A stretch of 30,194 bases of DNA, from NCBI GenBank assembly GCA_002433805.1, contig DJIW01000082.1, positions 1-30,194 on the forward strand, read 5' to 3'. Numbering within the stretch: position 1 is the stretch's first letter; the number at the start of each line of letters is the position of its first letter. Below are positions 7,484 through 18,887 of this stretch, in pieces. This DNA comes from Competibacteraceae bacterium UBA6584. GTDB lineage: Bacteria > Pseudomonadota > Gammaproteobacteria > Competibacterales > Competibacteraceae. The notes under the pieces were generated by a model. It had not been told where the DNA came from. It made no database searches and saw only the letters and a program-made list of their open reading frames with translations. Both the position numbers and the translations under genes were made by a program.

Positions 7484-10381
7484 ATGGTCGCATTCGACAA
7501 GCTGTCGGTAAAAAATAAGTTGATGGTGGTCATGCTGCTGACCAACGCCTTGGTGCTGTTGGCCGTCGGCTTGGCTTTGATCGTCAACGAAACGCATTCG
7601 CAGCGCAAGGTCTCTCAGTCGCAACTGCTCACGCTGGCCACCGTGATCGGCGCCAATGCCGCCTCGGCGCTGTTGTTTAACGATCTGAAGGCCGTGCAGC
7701 AAAATCTGGAGGTGCTGAAAGCCAAGCCGGACGTGCCGTACGCCGTGATCGACGACCTTCAAGAAAAGACCTTGGCGGAGTACCGAGCGCCCGGCCTCAC
7801 CGACGCCCAACGCGATCGCATCCGCCAATGGGATGACAAACTGGACCAAGACTACGGGCAACAAGGGACGAAAGCCGCGCAAACCGCGGTCGGGGAGCAT
7901 GAGGTGTTCGGCGTCGGGGCGCGGACGCTGGCCGTCAAAACGCCGATCACGCACGATGGCCAGCCGCTCGGTTACATCGAAATCTACTCGGATTTGCGCG
8001 ACTTGAGCGGCAGCCTGCAACGTTATTATTGGATCCTCGGCGGGTTGTTGCTGGGTTCGCTGGTCCTGGCGGCGCTGTTGTCCGCGCGGTTGCAGCGGGT
8101 GATTTCCCAGCCGATCCTGGGTCTGCGGGCCGTCATGAGCGGCATCGCCGACACCCAGGATTACTCGGTTCGCGTGCCCCGCGCCACCGCCGACGAACTG
8201 GGAGCGTTGGTGGAGGGCTTCAACGCGATGCTGGCGCAAATCCAGCAGCGCGACGCTGAATTGGCCACCTACAACGCCCGTCTGGAGCGGGAAGTGGCCG
8301 CACGCACTCACGACCTGTCGCTCGCCAACACCGAATTGCAGACGTTGGTGCAAGAACTCAGCGAGGCCAAGGAACGGGCCGAGGCGGTCAGTCAAGCCAA
8401 ATCGCAGTTTCTGGCCAACATGAGTCATGAAATCCGCACGCCCATGAACGGCGTGCTGGGGATGGCCGATTTGTTGTTGGGAACCGAGTTGGGCCCCAAG
8501 CAACAGTGGTTCGCCAAGATCATCAAGCAATCCGGGAACAGCCTGCTCCGAATCATCAACGACGTGCTGGATTTTTCCAAGATCGAGGCGGGCAAGCTGG
8601 AACTGGAGAAAGTCGAATTTTCGTTGCGCGCCCTGGTCGAGGACGTGGTGGTCCTGTTCGCCGAGAGCGCGCAGCGCAAGGGCCTGGAACTGGTCTGCGC
8701 CGCGCCTTCTCCGGCGCTTTGGGCGCGGGGCGATCCGGGGCGCTTGCGACAGATTCTGAGCAATCTGCTGGGCAACGCCGTCAAATTCACCGAGCAGGGC
8801 GAAGTGGTGTTGCGGCTGATCCTTTTGGAAGCGCGGCCGGACAGTTACCGTTTGCAATTCGAGGTGAGCGATACCGGCATCGGCATTCCGCTGGCCGAAC
8901 AGGAGCGCGTTTTTAGCGCCTTCAATCAAGCCGACGGCTCGATGACCCGCAAGTACGGCGGAACCGGCTTGGGCCTGACCATCTCCAGGCAGTTGGTGGA
9001 ATTGATGGGCGGGATCATCTCGGTCAACAGCGTGGAAGGGCGAGGTTCGGCCTTCGGGTTTATCCTGCGGCTGGAGCGGCCTGAAACCGCGCCCGCGGAA
9101 ACCGAACAAGACCGCGCGCAACTGCCTAAAATCCGGGTGTTGGTGGTGGACGACCATCAGACCAGCCGCGAACTGATCCGCGATCAATTGCTGGCCGCCG
9201 GCTTGCGCGCGGATACCGCCGCCGACGGCAAGGCGGCTTTGCGGCAACTGCGAGCCGCCCGCGCGGCCGGCGATCCGTATCGCGTCGCCTTGTTGGACGA
9301 GCAAATGCCGGAAGTCAGCGGGCCGGATCTGGCCTTGGCGATCCGCGCCGACGCCGAGCTGCGCGATACCTTGCTGGTGCTGCTCACGGTCATGGTTTTT
9401 CAGGACGCCTTGCACGAAAAATCGCTGAGGGCGAAGTTCGAGGCGCAACTCAATAAGCCCGTTCTTAAAAAACCGTTGCGGGATTGTTTGCGTCGGTTGC
9501 TCGACGAACAACAGCCACAAGGAATCGCCGGAGCCGTCGAGGACGAGGAATTCCAGCAGCGGCTGCCCCACTATCCAGACGCCCGCGTGCTGGTGGTCGA
9601 GGACAATCTGGTCAATCAAGAGGTGGCCAAGGCCACGCTGTTGCAATTCGGCTGCGACATAACGGTCGTCAACAACGGACAAGAGGCCCTCGAAGCGCTT
9701 GATCGCAAGGCTTACGATCTGGTGTTGATGGATTGCCAGATGCCGGTGATGGATGGTTTCAAGGCCACGGAGCGGATTCGCGAGCGCGAGCGGCGCTCCT
9801 CGGGCGCGGGCCAACCGGTGAAGCGTCAAGCGATTGTCGCGCTGACCGCGCACGCCATCAGCGGCGATCGGGATCGCTGTCTGGCGGTCGGCATGGACGA
9901 TTATTTGAGCAAGCCGTTCGGGCGCGAGGATTTAGGCGCGATTTTAAAACGTTGGCTGCCGGCGCCGTCTCCTTCGGCCGCGCCGCAACAGCCCGTGGTC
10001 ACTCTCTTAGCCCCTGAAACCGGAGGGCCTGTGAATTCCAGTATCGATCAAGAGGTGTTGGACAGAATCCGGACGCTCGAACGCAACGGCGCTCCCAATT
10101 TGGTTGCCCGGTTGGTGGGGCTTTATCTTCAGGGGACGCCGCCGCTGATCGGGCAAATGCGCAAGGCGTGCGCGGAGGCCGACGCCGCCGCGATACGGAT
10201 GGCGGCGCATACCTTGAAATCCAGCAGCGCCAACGTCGGCGCGATGAAGCTTCACGATCTGTGCAAGGAGTTAGAAAGTCGGGCGCGCGAGCAGCGGATC
10301 GAAGACGCCTCGGAGCGAATAGCGCTGATCGAGCAGGAATTTACCGTCGCGCGCGCGGCTTTGGAAGTTGAGCTCGGCTGA
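7484..10381 (+). CDS. Hybrid sensor histidine kinase (CHASE8-like sensor, HAMP, HisKA, HATPase, REC, REC, Hpt)
   Basis: This is a 965-residue inner-membrane kinase of BarA-like architecture. TM1 spans about residues 13-35. The periplasmic domain (about 36-180, with GANAASALLFNDLKAVQQNL) resembles the CHASE8 sensor of YfiN-type proteins. TM2 is about 182-202 and HAMP about 200-256, followed by a coiled coil. HisKA has the phospho-accepting H315 in NMSHEIRTPMNG. HATPase_c has DTGIGIP and GGTGLGLTIS. REC1 has D605 in ALLDEQMPEV, REC2 has D750 in LMDCQMPVMDG, and a C-terminal Hpt has H909 in AAHTLKSSSANVG. All relay residues look intact, so phosphate could pass H315-D750-H909 to a separate regulator; none is encoded in the window. 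The start has AGAGGA five bases upstream and lies 17 bp after the YfiR-family gene. The signal sensed is unknown; context suggests the YfiR-like protein is its partner. Confidence 0.93.
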   Translation: MVAFDKLSVKNKLMVVMLLTNALVLLAVGLALIVNETHSQRKVSQSQLLTLATVIGANAASALLFNDLKAVQQNLEVLKAKPDVPYAVIDDLQEKTLAEYRAPGLTDAQRDRIRQWDDKLDQDYGQQGTKAAQTAVGEHEVFGVGARTLAVKTPITHDGQPLGYIEIYSDLRDLSGSLQRYYWILGGLLLGSLVLAALLSARLQRVISQPILGLRAVMSGIADTQDYSVRVPRATADELGALVEGFNAMLAQIQQRDAELATYNARLEREVAARTHDLSLANTELQTLVQELSEAKERAEAVSQAKSQFLANMSHEIRTPMNGVLGMADLLLGTELGPKQQWFAKIIKQSGNSLLRIINDVLDFSKIEAGKLELEKVEFSLRALVEDVVVLFAESAQRKGLELVCAAPSPALWARGDPGRLRQILSNLLGNAVKFTEQGEVVLRLILLEARPDSYRLQFEVSDTGIGIPLAEQERVFSAFNQADGSMTRKYGGTGLGLTISRQLVELMGGIISVNSVEGRGSAFGFILRLERPETAPAETEQDRAQLPKIRVLVVDDHQTSRELIRDQLLAAGLRADTAADGKAALRQLRAARAAGDPYRVALLDEQMPEVSGPDLALAIRADAELRDTLLVLLTVMVFQDALHEKSLRAKFEAQLNKPVLKKPLRDCLRRLLDEQQPQGIAGAVEDEEFQQRLPHYPDARVLVVEDNLVNQEVAKATLLQFGCDITVVNNGQEALEALDRKAYDLVLMDCQMPVMDGFKATERIRERERRSSGAGQPVKRQAIVALTAHAISGDRDRCLAVGMDDYLSKPFGREDLGAILKRWLPAPSPSAAPQQPVVTLLAPETGGPVNSSIDQEVLDRIRTLERNGAPNLVARLVGLYLQGTPPLIGQMRKACAEADAAAIRMAAHTLKSSSANVGAMKLHDLCKELESRAREQRIEDASERIALIEQEFTVARAALEVELG

Positions 10382-10405
10382 GCCGCGCCGCATTCCGCGC
10401 GCCTT

Positions 10406-12445
10406 TCAACCGGCGTCGGAACCCGGCTTGGCAACGGTTGGGGATGGCGCGGGCAACACCGGCTTCATCCGCGAGGCCAGCGGCAGCTCGGGCGACGCGC
10501 CCAGCCGGCGGCCGTAAATGACGGCGTATTCCAGCACGCGCTGGACGTAGCCGCGCGTTTCCTGATAGGGGATGGTTTCCGCCCAGAGGTCGGCGGCGAT
10601 GGGATCGCGCTCCGGCAACCATTGCGTCACTTTGGAAGGGCCTGCGTTGTAGGCGGCGGTGGCGAGCAAGGGATTGTCTTGCAAGCGCCCGGCGACGTGT
10701 CGCAGGTAACGCGCGCCCAGGCGGATGTTGGTTTCAGCCTCTAACAGCGCTTCGGGGTTGCCGTCGCTGGCGTCCGCCGACTGTCGGGCGATATCCCGGG
10801 CGGTGTCGGGCATGAGCTGCATCAAGCCCAGCGCGCCGACCGGGGAGCGGGCGTCCGGTCGAAAAGCGCTCTCCTGGCGGATGATAGCGTACACCCAAGC
10901 CGCATCCAGACCGCTGGCGCGCGCGCTGTCCACCACGCTGTCGCGATAGGCCAGCGGAAAGCGGATGTCCAGATCGTCCCACGCCTCGGCGCGGGCGAGC
11001 GCGCCGATCGCCTGGGCATGCCAGCCCCAGCGGGAGGCCAGGACCGCCGCGCGTTGGAGGGCCGGGCGGTCGAGAGTTTGAACCGACCGACGCCATTCGG
11101 CTTCGGCTTCTGGCGCGCGGCCCAAAAGATACAGTTCCCGAGCCCGCTTTAAGGCGGGTGATTGCGCTAGCAGCGCCTCTAGTTCGGACGCTGGCGCCGG
11201 CAACGGGAGGTTGGCGATGGCGTAGGGCTGGCCCAGCCGGTCGGCGGCCAGAAAGCCGTAAAAATCCCGCTGGCCGGCGACGGCTTGGTAAGCCTGACGG
11301 GCTTCGTCGGCCCGGCCCAATAATTCCAAGGTCCGACCTCGCCAGTACCGCCAGCGCGGGCTGTCTCGCTCCGCAACGGGCAATAGCTCCAGCCAGCGCA
11401 ACGCCGCCGCCCAATCCTTGGCCCGCAAACACACCCGCACTCGCCATTCCCGCACCGCGGCGTCGGAGACGGCTTCCGCCAAGGCGCTTAACCGCGCCAA
11501 GGCGGTCGGGTGGTAATCGCTGGCGATCCTCAGCGCCAGCGACCGCTCGACCTCGCCCCACTGCGAGGCCAGCGCCGGGTAGCGCGCCTTCAGGAGATCG
11601 AGCGCCGCCGCCGCCGCCAGCGGGTCGCGTTGGCCCCAGCGGTTCAAGGCGTCGGCGATGATCGGCGCGATTCGCGGTTCGTGTTCCGGAAAGCGCGCGG
11701 CGTCCAGAATCTGTTGCGGATCGGCGGCGACCGACAGCCACAGATCGGCCGGGTTCCGGTCGGCGGCGGGCATGGCCTCGCGCAGGAAACGCGCCAGTCT
11801 GAGATTGCGGTTGGCCATCGCCAAGCCGAAGCGCCGCCAGAGCAAGGCGGGGGACGGTTGTCCTTGGCTTTGCCAGCGGGCGATGAGCGGATCGCAGGCG
11901 GCGGGCAGGGCGACGCCGCGCAGCCACAGCGCTTCGAAGTCGCGCAACGCCGCTTCGCCTCGACCGGTTTCGAGCAGGGCCTGCCGCCGCCAACAGTCCG
12001 AGGCGAGATCGGGCGATGGCGCGACATCGAGCAAGTAATCGCTCCAGCGACGGGCGGCGGCAAGCTGCCGCAGCCAAGCGGTCCGCAGGTGGTCGGCCAG
12101 CGGCGAATCGGCTTGGGTTTTCAGGAAGTCGCGAACTTCGGCGGCGGGAAATTCCGCCAGCCGGTTCGAAAGGTCGCGATAGCGCAAATAGCCATACAGC
12201 GGATAAGCGGCAAGCTCCGAGTAATCGACCGGTTCGCGCGCTTGTAGCGAGCGTTCGAGCGCTAGAAAGCGCTCGCGCCAGGCATTCGGGGACTCGGCCG
12301 CGCCGACATCGCCGGCCAGGCTCAAAGCGAGGATGGCGAGGGGGAGGAGGCCCCACCGTCGAAATTGGTGGCGCCCGCCGCTCGCGGCGAGCGGGTGGCT
12401 GGGATTTGAATGGCGAACGCCGCTAAAGCGGCGCCGGTCGTACAT
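10406..12445 (-). CDS. slt: Soluble lytic murein transglycosylase (Slt70 type)
   Basis: The 679-residue periplasmic enzyme cleaves the MurNAc-GlcNAc bond of peptidoglycan, forming 1,6-anhydro-muropeptides. A long basic n-region and a hydrophobic stretch (WGLLPLAILALSLAGDVGAA) form the export signal. A long helical superhelix follows (about residues 50-480). The C-terminal lysozyme-like SLT domain has catalytic E525 in IIRQESAFRPDARSPVGALG, then LMQLMPDTA, LLATAAYNAG and the ETRGYVQRVLEY end motif. E. coli Slt is 645 residues with its signal. Start ATG is 7 bp after the stop of the upstream transglycosylase, without a good ribosome site, which suggests translational coupling. It converges with the kinase gene across 24 bp. 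Confidence 0.93.
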   Translation of the reverse strand: MYDRRRFSGVRHSNPSHPLAASGGRHQFRRWGLLPLAILALSLAGDVGAAESPNAWRERFLALERSLQAREPVDYSELAAYPLYGYLRYRDLSNRLAEFPAAEVRDFLKTQADSPLADHLRTAWLRQLAAARRWSDYLLDVAPSPDLASDCWRRQALLETGRGEAALRDFEALWLRGVALPAACDPLIARWQSQGQPSPALLWRRFGLAMANRNLRLARFLREAMPAADRNPADLWLSVAADPQQILDAARFPEHEPRIAPIIADALNRWGQRDPLAAAAALDLLKARYPALASQWGEVERSLALRIASDYHPTALARLSALAEAVSDAAVREWRVRVCLRAKDWAAALRWLELLPVAERDSPRWRYWRGRTLELLGRADEARQAYQAVAGQRDFYGFLAADRLGQPYAIANLPLPAPASELEALLAQSPALKRARELYLLGRAPEAEAEWRRSVQTLDRPALQRAAVLASRWGWHAQAIGALARAEAWDDLDIRFPLAYRDSVVDSARASGLDAAWVYAIIRQESAFRPDARSPVGALGLMQLMPDTARDIARQSADASDGNPEALLEAETNIRLGARYLRHVAGRLQDNPLLATAAYNAGPSKVTQWLPERDPIAADLWAETIPYQETRGYVQRVLEYAVIYGRRLGASPELPLASRMKPVLPAPSPTVAKPGSDAG

Positions 12446-12452
12446 GCTTGGC

Positions 12453-13496
12453 TTATTTGTCGTTGCCGGCGAACAGGTTAGCCCGAATAGCCGGGATCGA
12501 GACGCCGCTCGGCGGGGCGGAGTAGACCACCGGCGGTCGGCTGCGGGAAGCGCTCGCGCCGCCGCTGGCCCCGACGATGATCTGGGTGCCGGTGGGCGTC
12601 ATATAGGTCCGGGGGATGGCGGCCGAGCCGGTGACGCCGCGCGTTTTACCGGCGCGCGGGGTGAGCACGGTGACGCCGCCGGGCCGGTTCAGATAGCCGG
12701 CCCCGGTTCCGGGATAGCTGCTGCTGTAGTAGGTGTAGCCGTTGTTATAAGCGCTGTAAGCCAGCGGGCTGCGCGTCGGGCCGCCGGTGTAGGAGGCGGT
12801 GTTGTAGAAGCTGTTGCCCTTGTACTGCTGATAGAAATTCAGCACCTTCACCACGTAGTTTTGGGTTTCCCGATAGGGCGGGATCTGGTTGCCGTATTTT
12901 TGCACCGCGCCCTCGCCGGCGTTGTAGGCCGCCACCGCCAGCCGGGTGTCGTTGAAATAATCCAGCAGCCAGCGCAAATAGCGCGCGCCGCCTTGCATGT
13001 TGGCCACCGGATCGTAGGCGTTGCCGACGCCGAAGCGCGCGGCGGTGCCGGGCATCAACTGCATCAAGCCCATCGCGCCCTTGGGCGATACCGCCCAGGG
13101 ATTGTAGGACGATTCGGCGCTGATCACGGCGTGCAGCAGGGCGGGATCGAGCCGGTGTTGAGCCGCGATGCGGTGGATGTCGGGGGCGAAGCGCTGGCGG
13201 TGCTCTTCCTTGACGCGCGGAGTCCTGGCCCAGGCCCTAGGGCGGGAATAACCGCTCTGGCCGCCCCGGAAAGCCGAACCGTATACGGTGTTGGGGGCGA
13301 AGCTGGAAACGGTTTGAACGGCTTCCCGGCGATAGGCCGGCGTGCGCATGACCAGTTTATAGCGGGGATCGTTGGGGACGTTGCTGAGATTGCGTATGCC
13401 GTTTTTATCCACGAAAGCGTAAATATCCGCCTGAACGGGATTGCACAACGCCATGACCGCCATCGGTACCAAACCGGCCACAAGCCGCCACTTCAT
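12453..13496 (-). CDS. Lytic transglycosylase with N-terminal DUF4124-like domain
   Basis: The 347-residue secreted protein has a signal peptide (cleavage after VQA, residue 23). The segment DIYAFVDKNGIRNLSNVPND resembles the DUF4124 lead-in seen in small gammaproteobacterial transglycosylases. The SLT catalytic domain spans about residues 105-225, with E128 in HAVISAESSYNPWAVSPKGA, then MGLMQLMPGTA and LAVAAYNAGEGAVQKYG. The C-terminal 120 residues are low complexity, rich in Tyr, Ser, Gly and Pro, and look disordered. A strong AGGAGA lies seven bases before the ATG. It appears to be the first gene of a two-gene operon with slt, so two exo-acting muramidases of different size would be co-expressed. 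It lacks the lipobox typical of MltC/MltE. Confidence 0.9.
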   Translation of the reverse strand: MKWRLVAGLVPMAVMALCNPVQADIYAFVDKNGIRNLSNVPNDPRYKLVMRTPAYRREAVQTVSSFAPNTVYGSAFRGGQSGYSRPRAWARTPRVKEEHRQRFAPDIHRIAAQHRLDPALLHAVISAESSYNPWAVSPKGAMGLMQLMPGTAARFGVGNAYDPVANMQGGARYLRWLLDYFNDTRLAVAAYNAGEGAVQKYGNQIPPYRETQNYVVKVLNFYQQYKGNSFYNTASYTGGPTRSPLAYSAYNNGYTYYSSSYPGTGAGYLNRPGGVTVLTPRAGKTRGVTGSAAIPRTYMTPTGTQIIVGASGGASASRSRPPVVYSAPPSGVSIPAIRANLFAGNDK

Positions 13497-13759
13497 GGGT
13501 TTCTCCTAGTCTGATCCTAAATGAAAGCTGGGTTTGCGAATGAGGTCGGGGGACCTTCTCGACCGCAGCGGAAGACTGAGCATCTGTCGGTTGATCGAAT
13601 TAGATTAACATATTACTCGATTTTGCAAGCCGCCATGCGGACTAACAAGGAACTATCTCCAGCGTAAAATTTGATGATCATTTTGAATCCTCTACTAAAA
13701 TTATTTTAGGCCCCTAAAAATCTTTCCGCCGAACCCGCTGTCAGCGCGAGAAAAATCTC
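13497..13759. promoter_or_regulatory. Divergent AT-rich promoter region with a perfect dyad
   Basis: This 263-bp gap separates the transglycosylase pair (minus) from pap-ppk1 (plus), so both operons must be driven from it. It is clearly more AT-rich than its flanks. At 13695-13709 it has the perfect palindrome CTAAAATTATTTTAG (7-bp arms around one base), 50 bp before the pap start, followed by a partial repeat CCTAAAAA. The dyad is a candidate operator; the regulator is unknown. I could not pin down a single -35/-10 pair with confidence. Confidence 0.4.
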
Positions 13760-15351
13760 ATGTTCAGAACCGCCGAACTGCAACGCAAGCTGCCGAAAGA
13801 ACACTACCAGCAACAAGTTCCGCCGTTGCGGGAAGAATTATTGATGCTGCAAATGGAGCTGCGCAAGGCCAAGTTTCCCGTCATCGTGGTGTTCGCCGGC
13901 GTCGATGGGGCGGGTAAGAGCGAAACCGTCAACCAGTTGCACGAATGGCTGGACTCGCGCTGGCTGATCACTCAAGCCTTCGGCGAACCGTCCGACGAGG
14001 AGCGCGACCGGCCGGAATACTGGCGGTTCTGGCGGGCTTTGCCGCCCAAGGGTCGGATGGGATTGTTTCTCAGTTCGTGGTATTCGACGCCGATTCTCGA
14101 TCACGTTTACGGTCAGATCGGGCTGGCGGAATTCGACGAACGGATCGAGCGCATCAAAGCCTTCGAGCAGACCTTGGCTGACGATGGAGCCCTGATTCTG
14201 AAATTCTGGATGCATCTTTCCCAGGACGCCCAGAAGGATCGCTTGCGCAAGCTGGAAAAGAACCCGCTGCAACACTGGCGGGTTTCCAAGCGCGACTGGC
14301 AAAACTGGGAGCTGTACGATCATTTCGTCGCCGCCGCCGAACGCACCATCATGAAGACCAGCACCGGGTTTGCGCCGTGGAAAATCGTCGAGGGTTACGA
14401 CGAGCGCTATCGCAGCGTCGCGGTGGCCGCCGCCATTCGCGACGCCATCCGCTTCCGCCTGGACGAGGCTGAGAAAGCGTCCGCCATGGGCGGTGGCGAA
14501 ACCGGCCTCCGGGCCAAGCCGCCGTCGCCGGAGGGTAACGGCGAGGCGTCGGTAACCGTGCTCTCGCGCCTGGACATGAGTCAAACCCTGGTCAAGGATG
14601 CCTACAGCGCGAATTTGAAGCGCTATCAAGCCCGGTTGAACCAACTGCAGAGGATGGCGCGCGATCGCAAGGTTTCGACCATTTTGGTGTTCGAGGGCTG
14701 GGACGCGGCCGGCAAGGGCGGCAGTATCCGCCGCATCACCGCCGCGCTGGACGCCCGCGACTACCGGGTCATCCAAATCGCCGCGCCCACCGACGAGGAA
14801 GCCGAGCACAACTATCTGTGGCGGTTTTGGCGGCATATCCCGCGCGCCGGCCGGGTCACCATCTACGACCGCAGTTGGTACGGCCGGGTGCTGGTGGAAC
14901 GGGTGGAAGGCTTCGCCCGCACCCGCGAATGGCAGCGCGCCTACGCCGAGATCAACGATTTCGAGGCTCAGTTGGCGGAGCGGGGCATCGTGCTGTGTAA
15001 ATTCTGGTTGCACATCACCTCGGAGGAGCAACTGCGCCGGTTCAAGGAGCGCGAGCAGATCGCCTACAAGGCGTGGAAGTTGACCGACGAGGATTGGCGC
15101 AACCGCGAGCGCTGGGCCGATTACGAGATGGCGGTCAACGACATGGTGGAGCGCACCAGCACCCGACAGGCTCCCTGGACGCTGATCGAGGCGAACGACA
15201 AGCGCTACGCGCGCGTCGAAGTGTTGCGGACTTTGTGCGAGCGGTTGGAGTCGGCGCTCGGCGGCGGTGACGCCAAACCAGCGCCGCCGGTTCGCAAAGC
15301 GGTCAAAAAAGCCAGCAAACCATCAACAGCGAAGTCAATCAAGGAGTCATG

Positions 15352-15352
<1 letters not shown>
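13760..15352 (+). CDS. pap: Polyphosphate:AMP phosphotransferase (two-domain PPK2 family, PAP)
   Basis: The 530-residue product is two fused PPK2 domains, the architecture of PAP, which makes ADP from AMP using polyphosphate. Domain 1 (about 15-245) has Walker A GVDGAGKS at 47-54. Domain 2 (about 275-500) has GWDAAGKGG at 313-321, IYDRSWYGRVLVERVEGF and KFWLHITSEEQ. Where domain 2 has DRSWYGR, domain 1 reads LSSWYSTP, lacking the Walker B Asp and Arg, as expected if only the C-terminal half is catalytic. A Gly/Pro-rich linker joins the halves and a Lys/Ala-rich tail ends the protein. The stop overlaps or abuts the start of ppk1, so the two are one operon. Start ATG 13760 has GAGAAAAA upstream. 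Confidence 0.92.
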
Positions 15353-17600
<2,248 letters not shown>

Positions 17601-17604
<4 letters not shown>

Positions 17605-18887
17605 GAATCCTCCAAAATTGGCGGCATGTGTTTTTGCGGGTGGTCCAGGGCGCGGTGGTAGAACGCCAGGCCCGCGCCGGTCAACACCGCGTAAAACAAA
17701 CCGAAGAACACCGCGACCAACACGGTGGCCAACAGCTCGACCGTTTGGCGCGGTTTCTTTAAATCGAGCGCTTTAAAGCCGCTCATCAGCGCGATCGCCA
17801 CCAGCACCAGGACGCCCGCCACCGCCGGCAGCGGAATTCGGGCCAACCAGGGTTCGCTGATGGCCATGCCGGTCCCTAAAACCAGGATGCCGACCACGCC
17901 CGCCGCCCGGCCGCGCGCGCCGGATTCAATGTTGGCCAAGGTGCGGTTGAAGCTGGTCGCCCCGGCGAAGCCGGAGGTGAAGGTCGCCAGCAGATTCATC
18001 ACCGCCTGACCGAGGATGTCGCGGTTGACCGCCATCGGTTCCTTGATTAGCAAGGAAGTGGTCCGGGCCATGATGGCGGCTTGAAGCGAGCCCACCGCCG
18101 CCACCGCCAAGCCGTCGCTGACGGCGGCGAACAGCGCCACCAGCTCGGTCCAGTTGACCGTCGGCACGCTCAAGACCCGGATCGAAAGATTCAAATGGCC
18201 CAGCCGTTCGAACGCGGTGTTGGCGCTGCCGATCAGCAGGTCACATACATCGGCGGCCAGCCAACCGGCGGCGAGCGCAATCAGCAGGTGATAGCGGCCG
18301 AGCCGCAGAGCCTTAGCGGCCAGCCCGGCCCCAATCGCGACCGCGCCCACCAACAGCGGCCAGTAGTTCTTAGCGTCGAAGCACAGCGCCTGGCCGAGCG
18401 ATTCGATGAAGCCTTGACCGTTGATGATCACCCCCAGCAACGGCCCCACTTGCTGGGACAAGATGAGCATCCCGGTGCCGGCGATGATCCCTTGCGCCAC
18501 CGAAATCGGCAGGTCGAGAAACAGATTGCCCGCGCGAAGAAAAACGAAGGCGAACTGGAATACGGCGGCGAAAAAGGTGGTCAGTAAAACCTGATTGACG
18601 TAAACCGGACTGTACGGCGTGGCGAACATCGTCGCCGACGCATACAGCAAGATGCTCGCCGCCGTGTTGGGGCCGGACAGGGCCACGCGGGAGTTGCCGA
18701 TCAAGGTCGCCGCCAAGGCCGGCAGCAGTGACAGATAAAGCCCGTGTTCCACCGGCATCCCCGCCAGCGTGGCCAGGGCGATGGCTTGCGGCAAGGTCAG
18801 CAGGGCGGCCAGCAGGCCGGGCAGCCAGTCCTGGCGGCTGGCGGCCACGCCCGCCAGGAAAGGGGACGCGCGGAGTTCCGCGCTCAT
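17601..18887 (-). CDS. SulP-family anion transporter lacking a STAS domain
   Basis: The 428-residue membrane protein has SulP features: DWLPGLLAALLTLPQAIALA, MPVEHGLYLSLLPALAATLI, VALSGPNTAAS, VAQGIIAGTGMLI and FTSGFAGATSFNRTLANIES. It has about 12-14 hydrophobic segments. Typical bacterial SulP proteins run to about 550 residues with a cytoplasmic STAS domain; this one stops about 20 residues after the last membrane segment, so STAS is absent. The stop is clean, with no sign of a frameshift into a lost STAS coding region, because ppk1 begins overlapping there from the other side. The start overlaps the tsdA stop as ATGA, so the transporter is translationally coupled to a thiosulfate dehydrogenase. 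Sulfate, thiosulfate, bicarbonate or another oxyanion is possible; the partner makes a sulfur anion most plausible. Confidence 0.85.

Noticed and set aside
7463..9853. 796-residue open frame antisense to the hybrid kinase
   Set aside because: It lies entirely on the reverse of a gene with a full set of domains. Its product is rich in Gln, His, Arg and Leu with no recognisable domain, the usual result of GC-biased codon positions.
13838..15031. 397-residue open frame antisense to pap
   Set aside because: Shadow of a conserved two-domain enzyme; no signal peptide, motif or ribosome site of its own.
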